Positions 16,554 to 26,107 are shown, counted from the stretch's first letter. The stretch: 64,000 nt of DNA from Kutzneria sp. CA-103260 (GCF_018263855.1 NZ_CP073318.1:868001-932000); one strand, 5' to 3'. Program-made: numbers and translations. The notes: generated from the letters alone by a model not told the origin.

Positions 16554-19500
16554 TCAGCAGGGGTCGGTCGGCGCGTCCTCGCTCACGTAGGTGTGCCACT
16601 CGGCGTCGCTGACCGGGGTGCCGCGCACCGCGCACACCTGCTTGGCCACCGCGTCGGGATCGGTCTGCCACAAGGAGATCGGCGCGTCCGCGACACCGGC
16701 GGCGACGCTCCCACCGCGCGGGTCGAACGCCACCGCGGTGACGTTGCCGGTCGGCCCGGACAGCGATGCCGTCACCTTCGGGTTGCGGGGATCGCTGATG
16801 TCCCAGGTGGACACGGTGCGGTCCCAGCTGGCGCTGGCCAGGGACTTGCCGTCGGCGCTCAGGGCGACCGAGGTGACCGTGTTGGTGTGGTCGGTCAACG
16901 CGCTGAGCTGCGACGGAGTGCCGCTGACGTCCCACAGCTCCACGGCGTGGTCCTCGCCGCCGGTGGCCAGCAGCGTGCCGTCGGCCGACAGCGCGATGCC
17001 GCGGATGGCGGCCGGCCGGGCGGCGGAGACGCGGTACTTGCTGACCGGGTGCACCGGATCGGAGACGTCCCAGATGCGCGCGGTGCCGTCGTAGCTGCCG
17101 CTGGCCATGGTCTTGCCGTCGGCGCTGAAGGCCAGCGAGCTCACGCCGTCGGTGTGCTCGGTCAGCGGCTGCCCGATCGGCGTGACGTGCCGGGGGTCGG
17201 TCACGTTCCACAGTCTGATCAGGTGATCGTCACCACTCGTGACTATCACTTTCTCGGACGGGTCGAACACCACCGACTCCAACTGCCCGGTGGAGGCGGC
17301 CACGGTCGACAGCAGCGCCGGGTGGGCCGGGTCGGAGACGTCCCAGAGCTTGGCCGTGTGGTCGTAGCTCACACTGGCCAGGGTCTTGCCGTCCGGGCTG
17401 AACGCCACCGAGGTCACCGGGCCGCTGTGTCCGGTCAGCGTGGCCAGCGCCGTCGGCCGCCGCGGATCGCCCATGCCCCACAGCCGGACGGTGCCGTCGT
17501 AGTGGCCGCTGGCCAGGACCTTGCCGGTCTTGTCGTACGCGATGCCCCAGCCGGACTGCGCGTGCCCCAGCACCTCGGCCGAGCTGACGTCCCACATCGT
17601 CACGGCCCAGTTGGCCGCGCCGGTGGCCACCGAGGTGCCGTCCGGGCTGAAGGCGACCGCGCGGATCGTGGCCGGCGCGGTGAAGGAGGCGACCTGCGTG
17701 CCGGCGCTGATGTCCCAGACCCGGGTGATGTGGTCGTCGCCGCCGGCCGCGACCGTCCGGCCGTCCGGGCTGAACGCGACGGCCTCCAGGAAACTGGTGG
17801 CGCCGGGCAGGGTCGACACGGTCGCGCCGGTCGCCGGATCCCAGATCCGCACCGACTCGTCGTAGCTGGCGCTGGCCAGGCGGCTCCCGTCGGGGCTGAA
17901 CGCCACACCGGTCACGGCGTTGGTGTGGCCGGTGAGCACGCCCGCCGGGGCACCGGTGCTGGCGTTCCACAGTCGCACGGTGTTGTCGTAGGCGCCGCTG
18001 GCGACCAGCTTGCCGTCCGGGCTGTACGCGATCGAGGTGACGGATTTCTCATGCCCGGCAAGGGTTGCCGCCGACGTCAGCTGGTGACCGTCCACATGCC
18101 ACAGTCGAACCGTCTTGTCCCCGCTGCCGGTCGCGAGCTGCTTGCCGTCCGGACTGAAGGCCAGCGAGAACACGCTGTCGGTGTGGCCCTTGCCCACCGC
18201 GAGCTGCGCCGGACTGCGGGGATTGCTGACATCCCAGAGGATTACCGAGCCGTCGGCGATGCCGGCGGCCAGCAGCTTGCCGTCCCGGCTCAGCGCAACG
18301 CCGTAGGCGGCGCTCGACACCGTCACCGCGGCCAGCTCGGTGCGGGAGGTCGCGTCCCACAGCCGCACCGACTTGTCCTTGCTGGCGCTCGCCAGCAGAT
18401 TTCCCCCGTACGACAAGGAGGTCACGCCGTCGGTGTGCCCGAGCAGCCGAGTCGCCGCCGGCACGCCGGACGAGGTCAGCAGGCTGCCCCTGGCCTCGGT
18501 GGTCGGCGAGGTCCGGTACGCCACGAGGCTCAGCTGCGCCGCCAGCGCGGGATCGGCGGACAGCAGGGAATTCGACCGCAGCGCCACCTGTCTGGACAGC
18601 GCGTCGGCCCGCTGCTGCAACGCCGTGTTCCACTCGATCAGGGCGAACACCATGGAGCCCACGGCCACCAGGAGCAGCGCCGTCAACGCCGCCACCAGCT
18701 GCCGCAGCCGCCGGGTCCGGCGCACCGTCGACTGCTGCTCCGCCGCCTCCCGCTCGGCGCTGACGTCCAGCAGTTCACGTTCGATCGGGGCCAGCGCGTC
18801 GTCGTCGGCCCACTCGCGGGCGATCGCCAGCTTCGCGCCCCGGTACAGCCCCGAATCGTCCTTGCCGGCCTGCTGCCACGACCGCGCGTCCTGGGCCAGT
18901 TGCTGGTGCAGTCGCAGGCCTTCGCGGTTGGCCGACACCCACTCGCGCAGCCGTGGCCACGATCGCAGCAGCGCCTCGTGGCTGATCTCCGCGGTGTTCT
19001 CGTCCAACGTCACCAGGCGCGCACGGGCCAGCGCGTCCAACACCGCCGCCGCCGTCTCCGGGTCGGACGAGCCCTCGATCAGACCGGTCCGGTCGGCCCG
19101 CGCCCGCGTCACCTCCACGCCCTCGCCCACGTGCACCAGGCGCAGCAGCAGCCGGCGCACCAGATCCCGGCCGACCGGGTCGAACCGGGCATACGTCGCG
19201 TCGGCGGTGGTGGCGATGGCCCGATGGATGCCGCCGACCTCGGCGTATCCCTGCAACGTCAGGCGATTGCCCTCGCGAACCTGCCACGTCGCCAGCAGCG
19301 TGTGGGCGAGCAGCGGCAGCACGCCGCCGGTGTCCTCCTCGGCGCCGAGATCGCGCAGCAGCACGTCGCTCAGCCCCGGCTCCAGCTCCAGCCCGGCCAG
19401 CGCCGCCGGCCGCTCGATCGCCTCCCGCAGCGAGGCGGCCGTCATCGGACCCACCACCACTGCCTGCTCCAGCGACGGCACCAGCTCCGGGAAGCGGGCG

Positions 19501-20837
19501 CAGTGGCCGTAGAAGTCGGCCCGCACGCCGTACACCACGGCGGCGTTCAAAGCGGTGATCGCCTCGACGAACATCCGGCGCTCGGCCTCGTCCTCGCAGA
19601 GCGTGAACAGCTCCTCGAACTGGTCGATCACCACCACCAGGCGCTCCGAGCCGTCCAGCACGCCGGCCAGCTCGCCCGGATCCTCGCGGATGATCGCCAG
19701 CAGCTCCGACGGCGGCTGGCCGGTGCCCTGGGCCAGGGCCGAGGCCAGCGCCTCCACCGGCTTGTTGCCCGGCGTGAACAGCAGCCACGTCCAGCGGCGG
19801 GTGGCCAGGTCCATGCCCTCGATCGTCGGCACCAGACCGGCTCGCAGCAGCGATGACTTGCCCGAGCCGGACGCCCCGACCACCGCCACCGGGCCGTCCC
19901 GGCGCGGATCGCCGAGCCGGTCGACCAGGGCCGCCGTCAGCTGCTCACGTCCGAAGAAGTACTGCGCGTTGCTGACCGAGAAGGACAACAGACCCGGATA
20001 CGGGCTGCGGCCTTCCCGTGCCGGTGTCGGCGGCTCCTCCGTCGGCAGCGTCACCGTGACCCTCGGCTTCGGCCGGCCCAGCGCCGGGTCGTTGGCCAGG
20101 ATCTGCTGGTAGACCGCTTGCACCTCGGCCCCCGGGTCCACGCCCAGCTCCGCCACCAGCATGCGGCGCAGCCGATCATGGTGCTCCAGCGCCTCGGCCT
20201 GTCGCCCGCCCCGGTACAGGGCGATCATGTGCAGGGCTCGCAACCGCTCCCGCAGCGGGTGATCCTCGACGTAGGTGCGCAGGTCGACGACCACTTCGGA
20301 CTCGCGGCCCAGCGACAGCAGGGTCTCCGCCCGGTCCTCGATCGCCGCCAGCCGCAACTCGGCCAGATGCAGGCGCTCGCTCTCCGCGAAGGGACCCGGC
20401 ACGCCCGGCAGCGGCTCGCCCTGCCACAGCCGCAGGCCCCGGTCCCAGTGCTCGATCGCCCGCTCCACGTCGTTCGCGGTGCGAGCCTGCGCCGCCTGTT
20501 GGAAGGCGTGCTCGAAATGCCAGAGGTCCAGGTCGTCCGGCTCCAGCGTCAGCCGGTAGCCCGAGCCCACACTGGCCAGCAGCGACTCGCGGGCCGCCGC
20601 CTTGCGCTCCCCGGCCAGGGCTTGGCGCAGTTTGGAGACGTAGGTGTGGATGATGCCCCGGACGCTGTCCGGCGGCTCCTCACCCCACACGCCGTCGATC
20701 AGCTCGGTGCGGGAGACCACCTGGTTGCGGCGGACCGCGAGCTGCGCGAACAGGGCCCGCTGCTTGGGCGGCCCCAACTCCAGTTCGCGTCCGTCGACTT
20801 CCGCGTGCAGCGCGCCCAGGAGCTTTACGAGCAGCAT
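16554..20837 (-). CDS. SARP-type regulator with nSTAND NTPase, membrane span and 14 WD40 repeats
   Basis: 1427 residues. Residues 1-95 are an OmpR-like winged helix (MLLVKLLGALHAEVDGRELE, QRALFAQLAVRR) and 96-250 a bacterial transcriptional activation domain, together the SARP architecture. An nSTAND P-loop NTPase follows (AVVGASGSGKSSLLRAGL; Walker B LVVVIDQFEELF). A single hydrophobic segment (LVAALTALLLVAVGSMVFAL) comes next, then 14 WD40 units each ending near [RK]xWD, enough for two seven-bladed propellers. Two Cys lie near the C-terminus. The start is set by the family N-terminus. A TACACT -10 lies 6 nt before the ATG, so the mRNA may be leaderless. The propellers may face outside the membrane (inference). 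Target genes unknown. Confidence 0.88.
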   Translation of the reverse strand: MLLVKLLGALHAEVDGRELELGPPKQRALFAQLAVRRNQVVSRTELIDGVWGEEPPDSVRGIIHTYVSKLRQALAGERKAAARESLLASVGSGYRLTLEPDDLDLWHFEHAFQQAAQARTANDVERAIEHWDRGLRLWQGEPLPGVPGPFAESERLHLAELRLAAIEDRAETLLSLGRESEVVVDLRTYVEDHPLRERLRALHMIALYRGGRQAEALEHHDRLRRMLVAELGVDPGAEVQAVYQQILANDPALGRPKPRVTVTLPTEEPPTPAREGRSPYPGLLSFSVSNAQYFFGREQLTAALVDRLGDPRRDGPVAVVGASGSGKSSLLRAGLVPTIEGMDLATRRWTWLLFTPGNKPVEALASALAQGTGQPPSELLAIIREDPGELAGVLDGSERLVVVIDQFEELFTLCEDEAERRMFVEAITALNAAVVYGVRADFYGHCARFPELVPSLEQAVVVGPMTAASLREAIERPAALAGLELEPGLSDVLLRDLGAEEDTGGVLPLLAHTLLATWQVREGNRLTLQGYAEVGGIHRAIATTADATYARFDPVGRDLVRRLLLRLVHVGEGVEVTRARADRTGLIEGSSDPETAAAVLDALARARLVTLDENTAEISHEALLRSWPRLREWVSANREGLRLHQQLAQDARSWQQAGKDDSGLYRGAKLAIAREWADDDALAPIERELLDVSAEREAAEQQSTVRRTRRLRQLVAALTALLLVAVGSMVFALIEWNTALQQRADALSRQVALRSNSLLSADPALAAQLSLVAYRTSPTTEARGSLLTSSGVPAATRLLGHTDGVTSLSYGGNLLASASKDKSVRLWDATSRTELAAVTVSSAAYGVALSRDGKLLAAGIADGSVILWDVSNPRSPAQLAVGKGHTDSVFSLAFSPDGKQLATGSGDKTVRLWHVDGHQLTSAATLAGHEKSVTSIAYSPDGKLVASGAYDNTVRLWNASTGAPAGVLTGHTNAVTGVAFSPDGSRLASASYDESVRIWDPATGATVSTLPGATSFLEAVAFSPDGRTVAAGGDDHITRVWDISAGTQVASFTAPATIRAVAFSPDGTSVATGAANWAVTMWDVSSAEVLGHAQSGWGIAYDKTGKVLASGHYDGTVRLWGMGDPRRPTALATLTGHSGPVTSVAFSPDGKTLASVSYDHTAKLWDVSDPAHPALLSTVAASTGQLESVVFDPSEKVIVTSGDDHLIRLWNVTDPRHVTPIGQPLTEHTDGVSSLAFSADGKTMASGSYDGTARIWDVSDPVHPVSKYRVSAARPAAIRGIALSADGTLLATGGEDHAVELWDVSGTPSQLSALTDHTNTVTSVALSADGKSLASASWDRTVSTWDISDPRNPKVTASLSGPTGNVTAVAFDPRGGSVAAGVADAPISLWQTDPDAVAKQVCAVRGTPVSDAEWHTYVSEDAPTDPC

Positions 20838-20934
20838 TGGGCGAGTGTAACTGGGCTTATACCGCCAGTTCCGCGCGCCGCTCGCGGGCATGTCGCCCCG
20901 GCGAAGCCACCGATGTGGGGCTATCGTCCGGCTC

Positions 20935-21288
20935 GTGCGGACGGTGCGGGTCGCTCGGGTGTACGACGAGCCCGGTCCCGAGGACGGGACCCGGGTGCTT
21001 GTCGACCGGCTGTGGCCAAGGGGCCTGCGCAAGGAACTGGCCCGGTTGGACAGCTGGTGCCGGCAGGTCGCCCCGTCCACCGAGCTTCGCGTCTGGTACG
21101 GCCACGATCCCGAGCGCTACGCCGAGTTCGCCGAGCGCTATCGAGCCGAGCTTGCCGACCCCGAGCGCCGGGCCGCGCTGGACGGCCTGTGTGCGCTGCC
21201 CGGCGCCGTCACGCTGCTGACAGCCACCACCGCGGTCGACATCAGCCACGCCGCGGTGTTGGCCGACGTGCTCCGCTCCATGGGCTAA
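20935..21288 (+). CDS. DUF488 family protein
   Basis: 117 residues with the DUF488 pattern VYDEPGPEDGTRVLVDRLWPRGLRKE, LRVWYGHDPERYAEFAERYR and the late VTLLTATTAVDISHA. The biochemical role of the family is not established. GTG 20935 was chosen over GTG 20944 because a TATCGT -10-like element ends 7 nt before it, suggesting a leaderless message. Its TAA shares bases with the stop codon of the convergent acetyltransferase. Confidence 0.8.
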   Translation: MRTVRVARVYDEPGPEDGTRVLVDRLWPRGLRKELARLDSWCRQVAPSTELRVWYGHDPERYAEFAERYRAELADPERRAALDGLCALPGAVTLLTATTAVDISHAAVLADVLRSMG

Positions 21289-21743
21289 CCCCGGCGCAGG
21301 GTCAGTTCGAACGGCGTGAACCCGTGCGAACGGTAGAACGCGATCGCCGCCTCGTTCGCCGCGAAAGCCGTCACCCGGAATTCGGTGGCGCTGTTCTCGG
21401 CGGCCCATTCGGTGAATTCGGCGACCAGTGCCGAACCAACGCCGGCGCGGCGACTCCGCTCGGCCACCCGCATGCTCTCCAGCACGGCGACCCGCGCGCC
21501 GGGCCGGAGCTCGCTGGTGCGCAGCCGGCCGACCAGGTGGCCCGCCGGCCCGGCATCGGCCCTGGCCAGCAGGATCAGCGCGGCGTCGTCGCCGAGCAGT
21601 TCGCGGTAGTAGACGGCGCCGTGCCGCCGTGGCCAGTCGGCGTCCATCACCGGGTCGTGCCGGCCGCCGTCCTCGGCGAACAGCGCGCCCACGGACGCCA
21701 GGAGTTCGGGAATCAGTTCTTCGGTCGCCCGGACGATTGTCAT
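21285..21743 (-). CDS. GNAT-family N-acetyltransferase
   Basis: 152 residues. The acetyl-CoA-binding motif is visible as VAERSRRAGVGSALVAEF, and the C-terminal NEAAIAFYRSHGF is typical of GNAT enzymes. Substrate unknown. The upstream 80 bp is AT-rich for this genome and holds a near-palindrome, GTAAATTAATTAC (about 21773-21785), that may be the promoter or an operator. Convergent with the DUF488 gene, with 4 bp overlap. Confidence 0.87.
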   Translation of the reverse strand: MTIVRATEELIPELLASVGALFAEDGGRHDPVMDADWPRRHGAVYYRELLGDDAALILLARADAGPAGHLVGRLRTSELRPGARVAVLESMRVAERSRRAGVGSALVAEFTEWAAENSATEFRVTAFAANEAAIAFYRSHGFTPFELTLRRG

Positions 21744-21823
21744 GTGGCCAAGGTAACGGACCCTTTTTTCGTTGTAAATTAATTACGTGTGGATTTGTCG
21801 CCGGCGTTTCCGTCGCGACTCGA

Positions 21824-23143
21824 TCACTCCTCGAAGGAGACCTCGGGCGGCGGGCGGCGGAAGCCGCGGGTGAGGTAGGCGAGGTAGCAGACGCCCAGGG
21901 CCAGCCAGATCAGGCCGAGGGTGACGGCGACGCCGTCCAGGTGCACGAGCAGCCAGATGTCGACGGCGGCGCCGATGACCGGGAACACCAGGTTCCGCAG
22001 CACGGATCCCCGTTCCCGCAGCCACAGCGCGATGACCGAGATGTTGACGAAGGTGAAGGCGGTGAACGCCCCGAAGTTGATGAACGACGTGGAGGTGGTG
22101 ACGTCCAGGGCCAGCGCGCCGAGGCCGACCAGTCCGATGAGGACGATGCCGAACACCGGCGTCTCGAACTTCGGCTGCAGGTAAGCGAACAGGCGCTTGG
22201 GCAGCACGCCGTCCCGGCCCATGGCGAACATCAGCCGGGACGCGCCGGCCTGCGCGGCGATGCCGGACGCGAACTGGGCGACCATCAGCCCGGCCAGGAA
22301 CACCGCGGCGAAGAAGTCGCCGCCGATGTCGGTGGCGATCTCGAACGCCGCCGACGACGTGTCGTGGAAGGTCGAGCCGGGGTGCACGAGCTGCGTGGCG
22401 TAGGACAGGATCACGAACAGCACGCCGCCGAGCAGCGCGGTCAGCAGGATGGCCCGGGGAATCGTCTTGCGTGGCTCGAAGGTCTCCTCGGTCAGCGTGG
22501 TCACGGCGTCGAAGCCGAGGAAGGCGTACGCCGCCAGGGCCGCCCCGGCGGAGATGCCGCTGAACGAGGAACCGTTGTGGTAGAAGGGAATCGTGCTGAA
22601 CAGGCTGTGCCCGCCGGCCCCGACCTGGCGCAGCGACAGGATCACGAAGAACAGGATCACCAGCAGCTGGAAGGCCATCAGCAGGAAGTTGGCGGTGACG
22701 GCGACCCGGATGCCCAGCACGTTCAACACCGTGGTGAGCACGATGAAGGCCAGCACCCACACCCAGCTCGGCACGGCCGGGAACTCGGCGGACATGTAGG
22801 CCGCGCCGATCAGCCAGATCACCATCGGCAGGAAGAAGTAGTCCAGCAGCACCGCCCAGCCGACCAGGAAGCCGACCCGGGAGTCGATCGACTTGCGCAC
22901 GTAGGTGTACGCGGAGCCGGCGACCGGGTAGACCGACGCCATCCGGCCGTAGCTGGCCGCGGTGAACAGCATCGCCACCGTGGCCAGCAGGTACGCGGTC
23001 GGCACCGTGCCGCTGGTGTTGTCGGCGACGATGCCGTACGTGCCGAGCACGATCAGCGGCGCCATGTAGGCGAGTCCGAACAGGACAACGCCGCGCAGCC
23101 GCAGGTGCGGCGTGAGCTTCGCGGTGGTATTCGTCGCGGTCAT
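21824..23143 (-). CDS. APC-family amino acid/amine permease
   Basis: 439 residues with about 12 membrane helices. The first helix carries LFGLAYMAPLIVLGTYGIVA, where APC permeases bind the substrate, followed by YGRMASVYPVAGSAYTYV. Overlaps the upstream nitrilase gene (ATGA) and is therefore co-transcribed; together with the GntR regulator it looks like an uptake-and-hydrolysis unit for a nitrogenous compound, probably an amide or amine (inference). Confidence 0.9.
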   Translation of the reverse strand: MTATNTTAKLTPHLRLRGVVLFGLAYMAPLIVLGTYGIVADNTSGTVPTAYLLATVAMLFTAASYGRMASVYPVAGSAYTYVRKSIDSRVGFLVGWAVLLDYFFLPMVIWLIGAAYMSAEFPAVPSWVWVLAFIVLTTVLNVLGIRVAVTANFLLMAFQLLVILFFVILSLRQVGAGGHSLFSTIPFYHNGSSFSGISAGAALAAYAFLGFDAVTTLTEETFEPRKTIPRAILLTALLGGVLFVILSYATQLVHPGSTFHDTSSAAFEIATDIGGDFFAAVFLAGLMVAQFASGIAAQAGASRLMFAMGRDGVLPKRLFAYLQPKFETPVFGIVLIGLVGLGALALDVTTSTSFINFGAFTAFTFVNISVIALWLRERGSVLRNLVFPVIGAAVDIWLLVHLDGVAVTLGLIWLALGVCYLAYLTRGFRRPPPEVSFEE

Positions 23144-24000
23144 CGCGGGTCACCTCCGCCCGGCCGCCACCGGCCGGGTTCGATTCGTCCCTGGTACAGC
23201 GGAAGTTCGATGGGCGCGTCGGATTCGGTGAACTGGTCCCACATCCGGTTCAGCCCGGCGGTGCCGTGCTCGCGCACCCGCGCCACCTCGGTCAGGTCCA
23301 GCTCCAGCGCGAGCACCGCCGGCTCGGCGCCCGGCGTCTCGGCCAGCACCTGCCCCTCGGGCCCGACGACCAGACTGCATCCCATGCCGAACGGCCCGGC
23401 CACGTTGAGGCTGGCCACGAACACCTGGTTGACGATCGCGTTGGCCCGGGCCAGCACCAGCTCCTGGGCCCGGTCCCGGGTGGTGGTCTGCACCGGGTTG
23501 AGCACCAGCTCGGCCCCCATCCAGGCCAGGTGCCGGGTGATCTCCGGGAACCACGCGTCGTAGCAGATGGCGAAGCCGACCCGACCCTCCGGCAGATCGA
23601 AGACCACAAAGCGGTCGCCGGGGTCGTACGGCTCGTACGGCCGCCATGGGAAGACCTTGCGGTACGAGGCGACGAGCTCGCCGCCGGGGGAGAAGGCCAC
23701 CGCCGTGTTGAACAGCTCGCCGGCCGGGCCGCGTTCGCACAGGCTGCCGGGGGCCAGCCAGACGCCGAGGTCGCCGGCGATCTGGGCGAGTTGCCGCGTG
23801 CGCGGGCCGTCCAGCGGCTCGGCGGCGTCGGCGGGCTGCTCGGCCCGGCACAGGTGCAGCTCGGGGTACATCACCAGGCGAGTGCCCGGATGCTCGGTGA
23901 GCAGGGCTTCGACCTCGGCGGCGAAGACCTCCAGCGGCCGGTCGAACGGCACCGGCTCCGCCTGCGCCAACACGACGGGCAGGGACATTCCCGGGTGCAC
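23140..24000 (-). CDS. Carbon-nitrogen hydrolase (nitrilase superfamily)
   Basis: 286 residues. The catalytic Glu-Lys-Cys triad is visible as MYPELHL, YRKVFPW and ICYDAWFPE. No signal peptide, so it is cytoplasmic and probably an amidase rather than a true nitrilase. The GTG at 24000 has AAGGAG six bases upstream; an ATG four codons later is possible. First gene of the operon with the permease, opposite the GntR regulator. Confidence 0.9.
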   Translation of the reverse strand: MHPGMSLPVVLAQAEPVPFDRPLEVFAAEVEALLTEHPGTRLVMYPELHLCRAEQPADAAEPLDGPRTRQLAQIAGDLGVWLAPGSLCERGPAGELFNTAVAFSPGGELVASYRKVFPWRPYEPYDPGDRFVVFDLPEGRVGFAICYDAWFPEITRHLAWMGAELVLNPVQTTTRDRAQELVLARANAIVNQVFVASLNVAGPFGMGCSLVVGPEGQVLAETPGAEPAVLALELDLTEVARVREHGTAGLNRMWDQFTESDAPIELPLYQGRIEPGRWRPGGGDPR

Positions 24001-24032
24001 TGGGGACTCCTTCCGCCGGTGACGGTAGGCGC

Positions 24033-24061
24033 AAAATAGTCCAAGCTGAACACTTTCACAA
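24033..24061 (-). promoter_or_regulatory. Promoter of the nitrilase-permease operon
   Basis: On the minus strand TTGTGA (24056-24061) and TATTTT (24033-24038) are separated by exactly 17 bp. The GCTCAT/ATGAGC palindrome lies just upstream. Confidence 0.5.
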
Positions 24062-24066
24062 GAACT

Positions 24067-24079
24067 GCTCATTATGAGC
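24067..24079. promoter_or_regulatory. Candidate GntR operator
   Basis: A perfect inverted repeat GCTCAT-T-ATGAGC in the divergent region between the nitrilase operon and the GntR regulator, placed to affect both promoters. GntR/FadR-type dimers bind short palindromes of this kind. Confidence 0.55.
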
Positions 24080-24104
24080 GGTTTTAGCCGGTATGGTGGC
24101 CGGC

Positions 24105-24830
24105 ATGGACCGCCTGAGCGCCCCGGCGCTGACCGGCCCCGCACTGACCGGCATCCGCCGGCTGTCCGCGCTGGACACGGTGCGGGCGCGGATCGCGCTG
24201 GCGGTGGAGCTGGGCCTGCTCGCTCCGGGCGAGCCGCTGCCGCCCGGCCCGGAGATCGCCGTCGCGCTCGGGGTCGGGGAGATCACCGTCCGGCGGGCGC
24301 TGGAGTCGCTGTGCTTCGCCGGCGTGCTGGAGCGCCGGCGCGGCCGCGGCGGCGGCACCCTGGTCGCCCCCGAGCCGGCTATGGGCGTGGTGGCCGAGAT
24401 CGCCGCCTACACCGGCGGCGCGGCCGAGATGCACGAGCTGATCGACCACCGGCTGGCGTTGGAGACAGGCCTGGTGCATCTCGCCGCCGTGAGCCGGGAC
24501 GACCTCGCCGTCGCGGAGCTGCGAGACCTGGTCTCGTTGATGGACAAGGCCTCCGGCTGGGCCGAGTTCCACGAGCTGGACGCGCGGTTCCACCTGGCGG
24601 TCGTCGAGGCCAGCGGCCTGGCCGTCGGCGTCGGCCGGTACGCGGCGGTCGTGCGCGAGCTCTACCGCTACTACCTGCCGTATCCCATGGAATACCTGCA
24701 CGAGTCCAACCGGGAGCACGGTGAACTCGTGACGGCCATCGAGCGGCGGGACGCCGTCGCCGCGGTGGCGGTCATCTGCCGGCACGTCGAGGTGCTGCAC
24801 AGCACCATGTTGTCCAGGCATTCCCGCTAG
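24105..24830 (+). CDS. GntR-family (FadR/FCD subfamily) regulator
   Basis: 241 residues from the chosen start. The N-terminal winged helix includes PEIAVALGVGEITVRRALES, and the C-terminal FCD domain includes HRLALETGLVHLAA and the metal-site-like FHELDARFHLAVVEASG. Divergent from the nitrilase-permease pair and presumably its regulator. The frame opens at 24093, but a TATGGT -10-like element (24092-24097) overlaps that codon and ends 7 nt before ATG 24105, favouring a leaderless start there. Confidence 0.87.
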   Translation: MDRLSAPALTGPALTGIRRLSALDTVRARIALAVELGLLAPGEPLPPGPEIAVALGVGEITVRRALESLCFAGVLERRRGRGGGTLVAPEPAMGVVAEIAAYTGGAAEMHELIDHRLALETGLVHLAAVSRDDLAVAELRDLVSLMDKASGWAEFHELDARFHLAVVEASGLAVGVGRYAAVVRELYRYYLPYPMEYLHESNREHGELVTAIERRDAVAAVAVICRHVEVLHSTMLSRHSR

Positions 24831-24887
24831 TTCCCACACTCTGAACGCGCTTTCGTTGCTGGACAACGCGTTCTACCGTCGCCAGCC

Positions 24888-26057
24888 ATGCGCCAGTACA
24901 TCCTCGCGGCGGCCGTCCTCACCGCCGCGGTCGTCGTGCCCGCCGCACCCGCGGCCGCAGACCCGCAGCTGCCGCCCCTCGCCGTGCTCACCGACGCCCC
25001 CGGCGCCGGACACGGCGACATCTTCATCACGCCGACGTCCAGCACCTACGCCAACGGCGTGGAGATCCTCAGCCCTGACGGCAAGAGGGTGGTGTGGTCG
25101 CACACCGTGCCGACCGGGCAGGCGGCGACGGACTTCCGCAAGCAGACCCTCCACGGCATGCCGGTGCTGACCTGGTGGCAGGGCACCGGACTGGGCGGCC
25201 TCGCGGTCGGCGTCGACGAGATCTATGACGCCGGCTACCACAAGATCGGCGAGGTCCGGGCCGGCAACGGCTATCAGGCCGACGGGCACGAATTCGTCAT
25301 CACACCAAGGAACACAGCGCTGATCCTGGCCTACCGGCAGTCCACCGCCGACCTCACCTCGATCGGCGGGCCGGCCAGCCAGCAGGTCGTCGACGGCGTG
25401 GTGCAGGAGATCGACATCGCCACCGGCAAGGTGCTGTTCCAGTGGAACGCCGCCGACCACGTGCCGTACTCGCAGAGCGAGCAGCCGCTGCCGGCCTCGC
25501 CGAACACGCCGTGGGACTGGTTCCACATCAACGCCGTCAAGCAGGACGGCGACAACCTGCTGATCGACGCCCGCGACACCTGGGCCGCCTACGAGGTTTC
25601 GCGCCACGACGGCCGAATCCGGTGGCAGCTGGGCGGAAAGGCGAGCTCGTTCGCCGTGACCGGACAGGAACTCAACAGCGCTGGGGCTCTCGTCTCCTGG
25701 CAGCACGATCCCGAGCCGCTCGGCAACGGGTACTACACCTTCTTCGACAACGAGGCCGCCGGCACGGCCAACACCGGCACGGGGGTCGTCTCCGAGTACC
25801 CCTACAGTCGGGTTGTCCTGGTGAAGCTGGACTTCCAGAAGCACACGGCGACCCTGGTGCGCACGGAGAACCAGCCAGCCGGATTGCAGGCCACGTCGCA
25901 GGGCAACGCGCAGCCGGAGCCGGGCGGACGGACGTTCGTAGGCTGGGGCGCGCTGCCCTACCTGTCCGAGTTCGACCGGAACGGGGCCGTCGTGTTCAAC
26001 GCCAAGTTCCCGACCGGCGTGAACACCTACCGCGCCTACCGGTTCGACTGGCGTTGA
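24888..26057 (+). CDS. Secreted arylsulfotransferase-like (ASST/Arylsulfotransf_2) protein
   Basis: 389 residues with a cleavable signal peptide ending near AAPAAA-DP. The body is a beta-propeller-like sequence with repeated hydrophobic/aspartate strands, and DWFHINAVKQDGDNLLIDAR is a hallmark of the Arylsulfotransf_2 family. Members are often annotated by homology only, and sulfotransfer has not been shown for most. Ends seven bases before a strong hairpin. Confidence 0.8.
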   Translation: MRQYILAAAVLTAAVVVPAAPAAADPQLPPLAVLTDAPGAGHGDIFITPTSSTYANGVEILSPDGKRVVWSHTVPTGQAATDFRKQTLHGMPVLTWWQGTGLGGLAVGVDEIYDAGYHKIGEVRAGNGYQADGHEFVITPRNTALILAYRQSTADLTSIGGPASQQVVDGVVQEIDIATGKVLFQWNAADHVPYSQSEQPLPASPNTPWDWFHINAVKQDGDNLLIDARDTWAAYEVSRHDGRIRWQLGGKASSFAVTGQELNSAGALVSWQHDPEPLGNGYYTFFDNEAAGTANTGTGVVSEYPYSRVVLVKLDFQKHTATLVRTENQPAGLQATSQGNAQPEPGGRTFVGWGALPYLSEFDRNGAVVFNAKFPTGVNTYRAYRFDWR

Positions 26058-26063
26058 CCGGGT

Positions 26064-26097
26064 GCGCGCCGGCCGTCGTCATTGACGGCCGGCGCGC
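26064..26097. terminator. Bidirectional intrinsic terminator
   Basis: Perfect 14-bp stem GCGCGCCGGCCGTC / GACGGCCGGCGCGC with a 6-nt loop between the convergent arylsulfotransferase-like and lysozyme-like genes. Confidence 0.85.
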
Positions 26098-26107
26098 GGC
26101 TGGCGGC

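Noticed and set aside
16600..18500. Repeated DNA in the WD40 region as a tandem DNA repeat or CRISPR-like array
   Set aside because: The similarity is at protein level (WD40 units); the DNA copies diverge and have no constant spacer/repeat pattern. No CRISPR array was found anywhere in the window.
21281..21290. Shared stop-codon bases of the convergent DUF488 and GNAT genes as a regulatory feature
   Set aside because: Four-base 3' overlaps are common in dense genomes and no hairpin or other signal is present.
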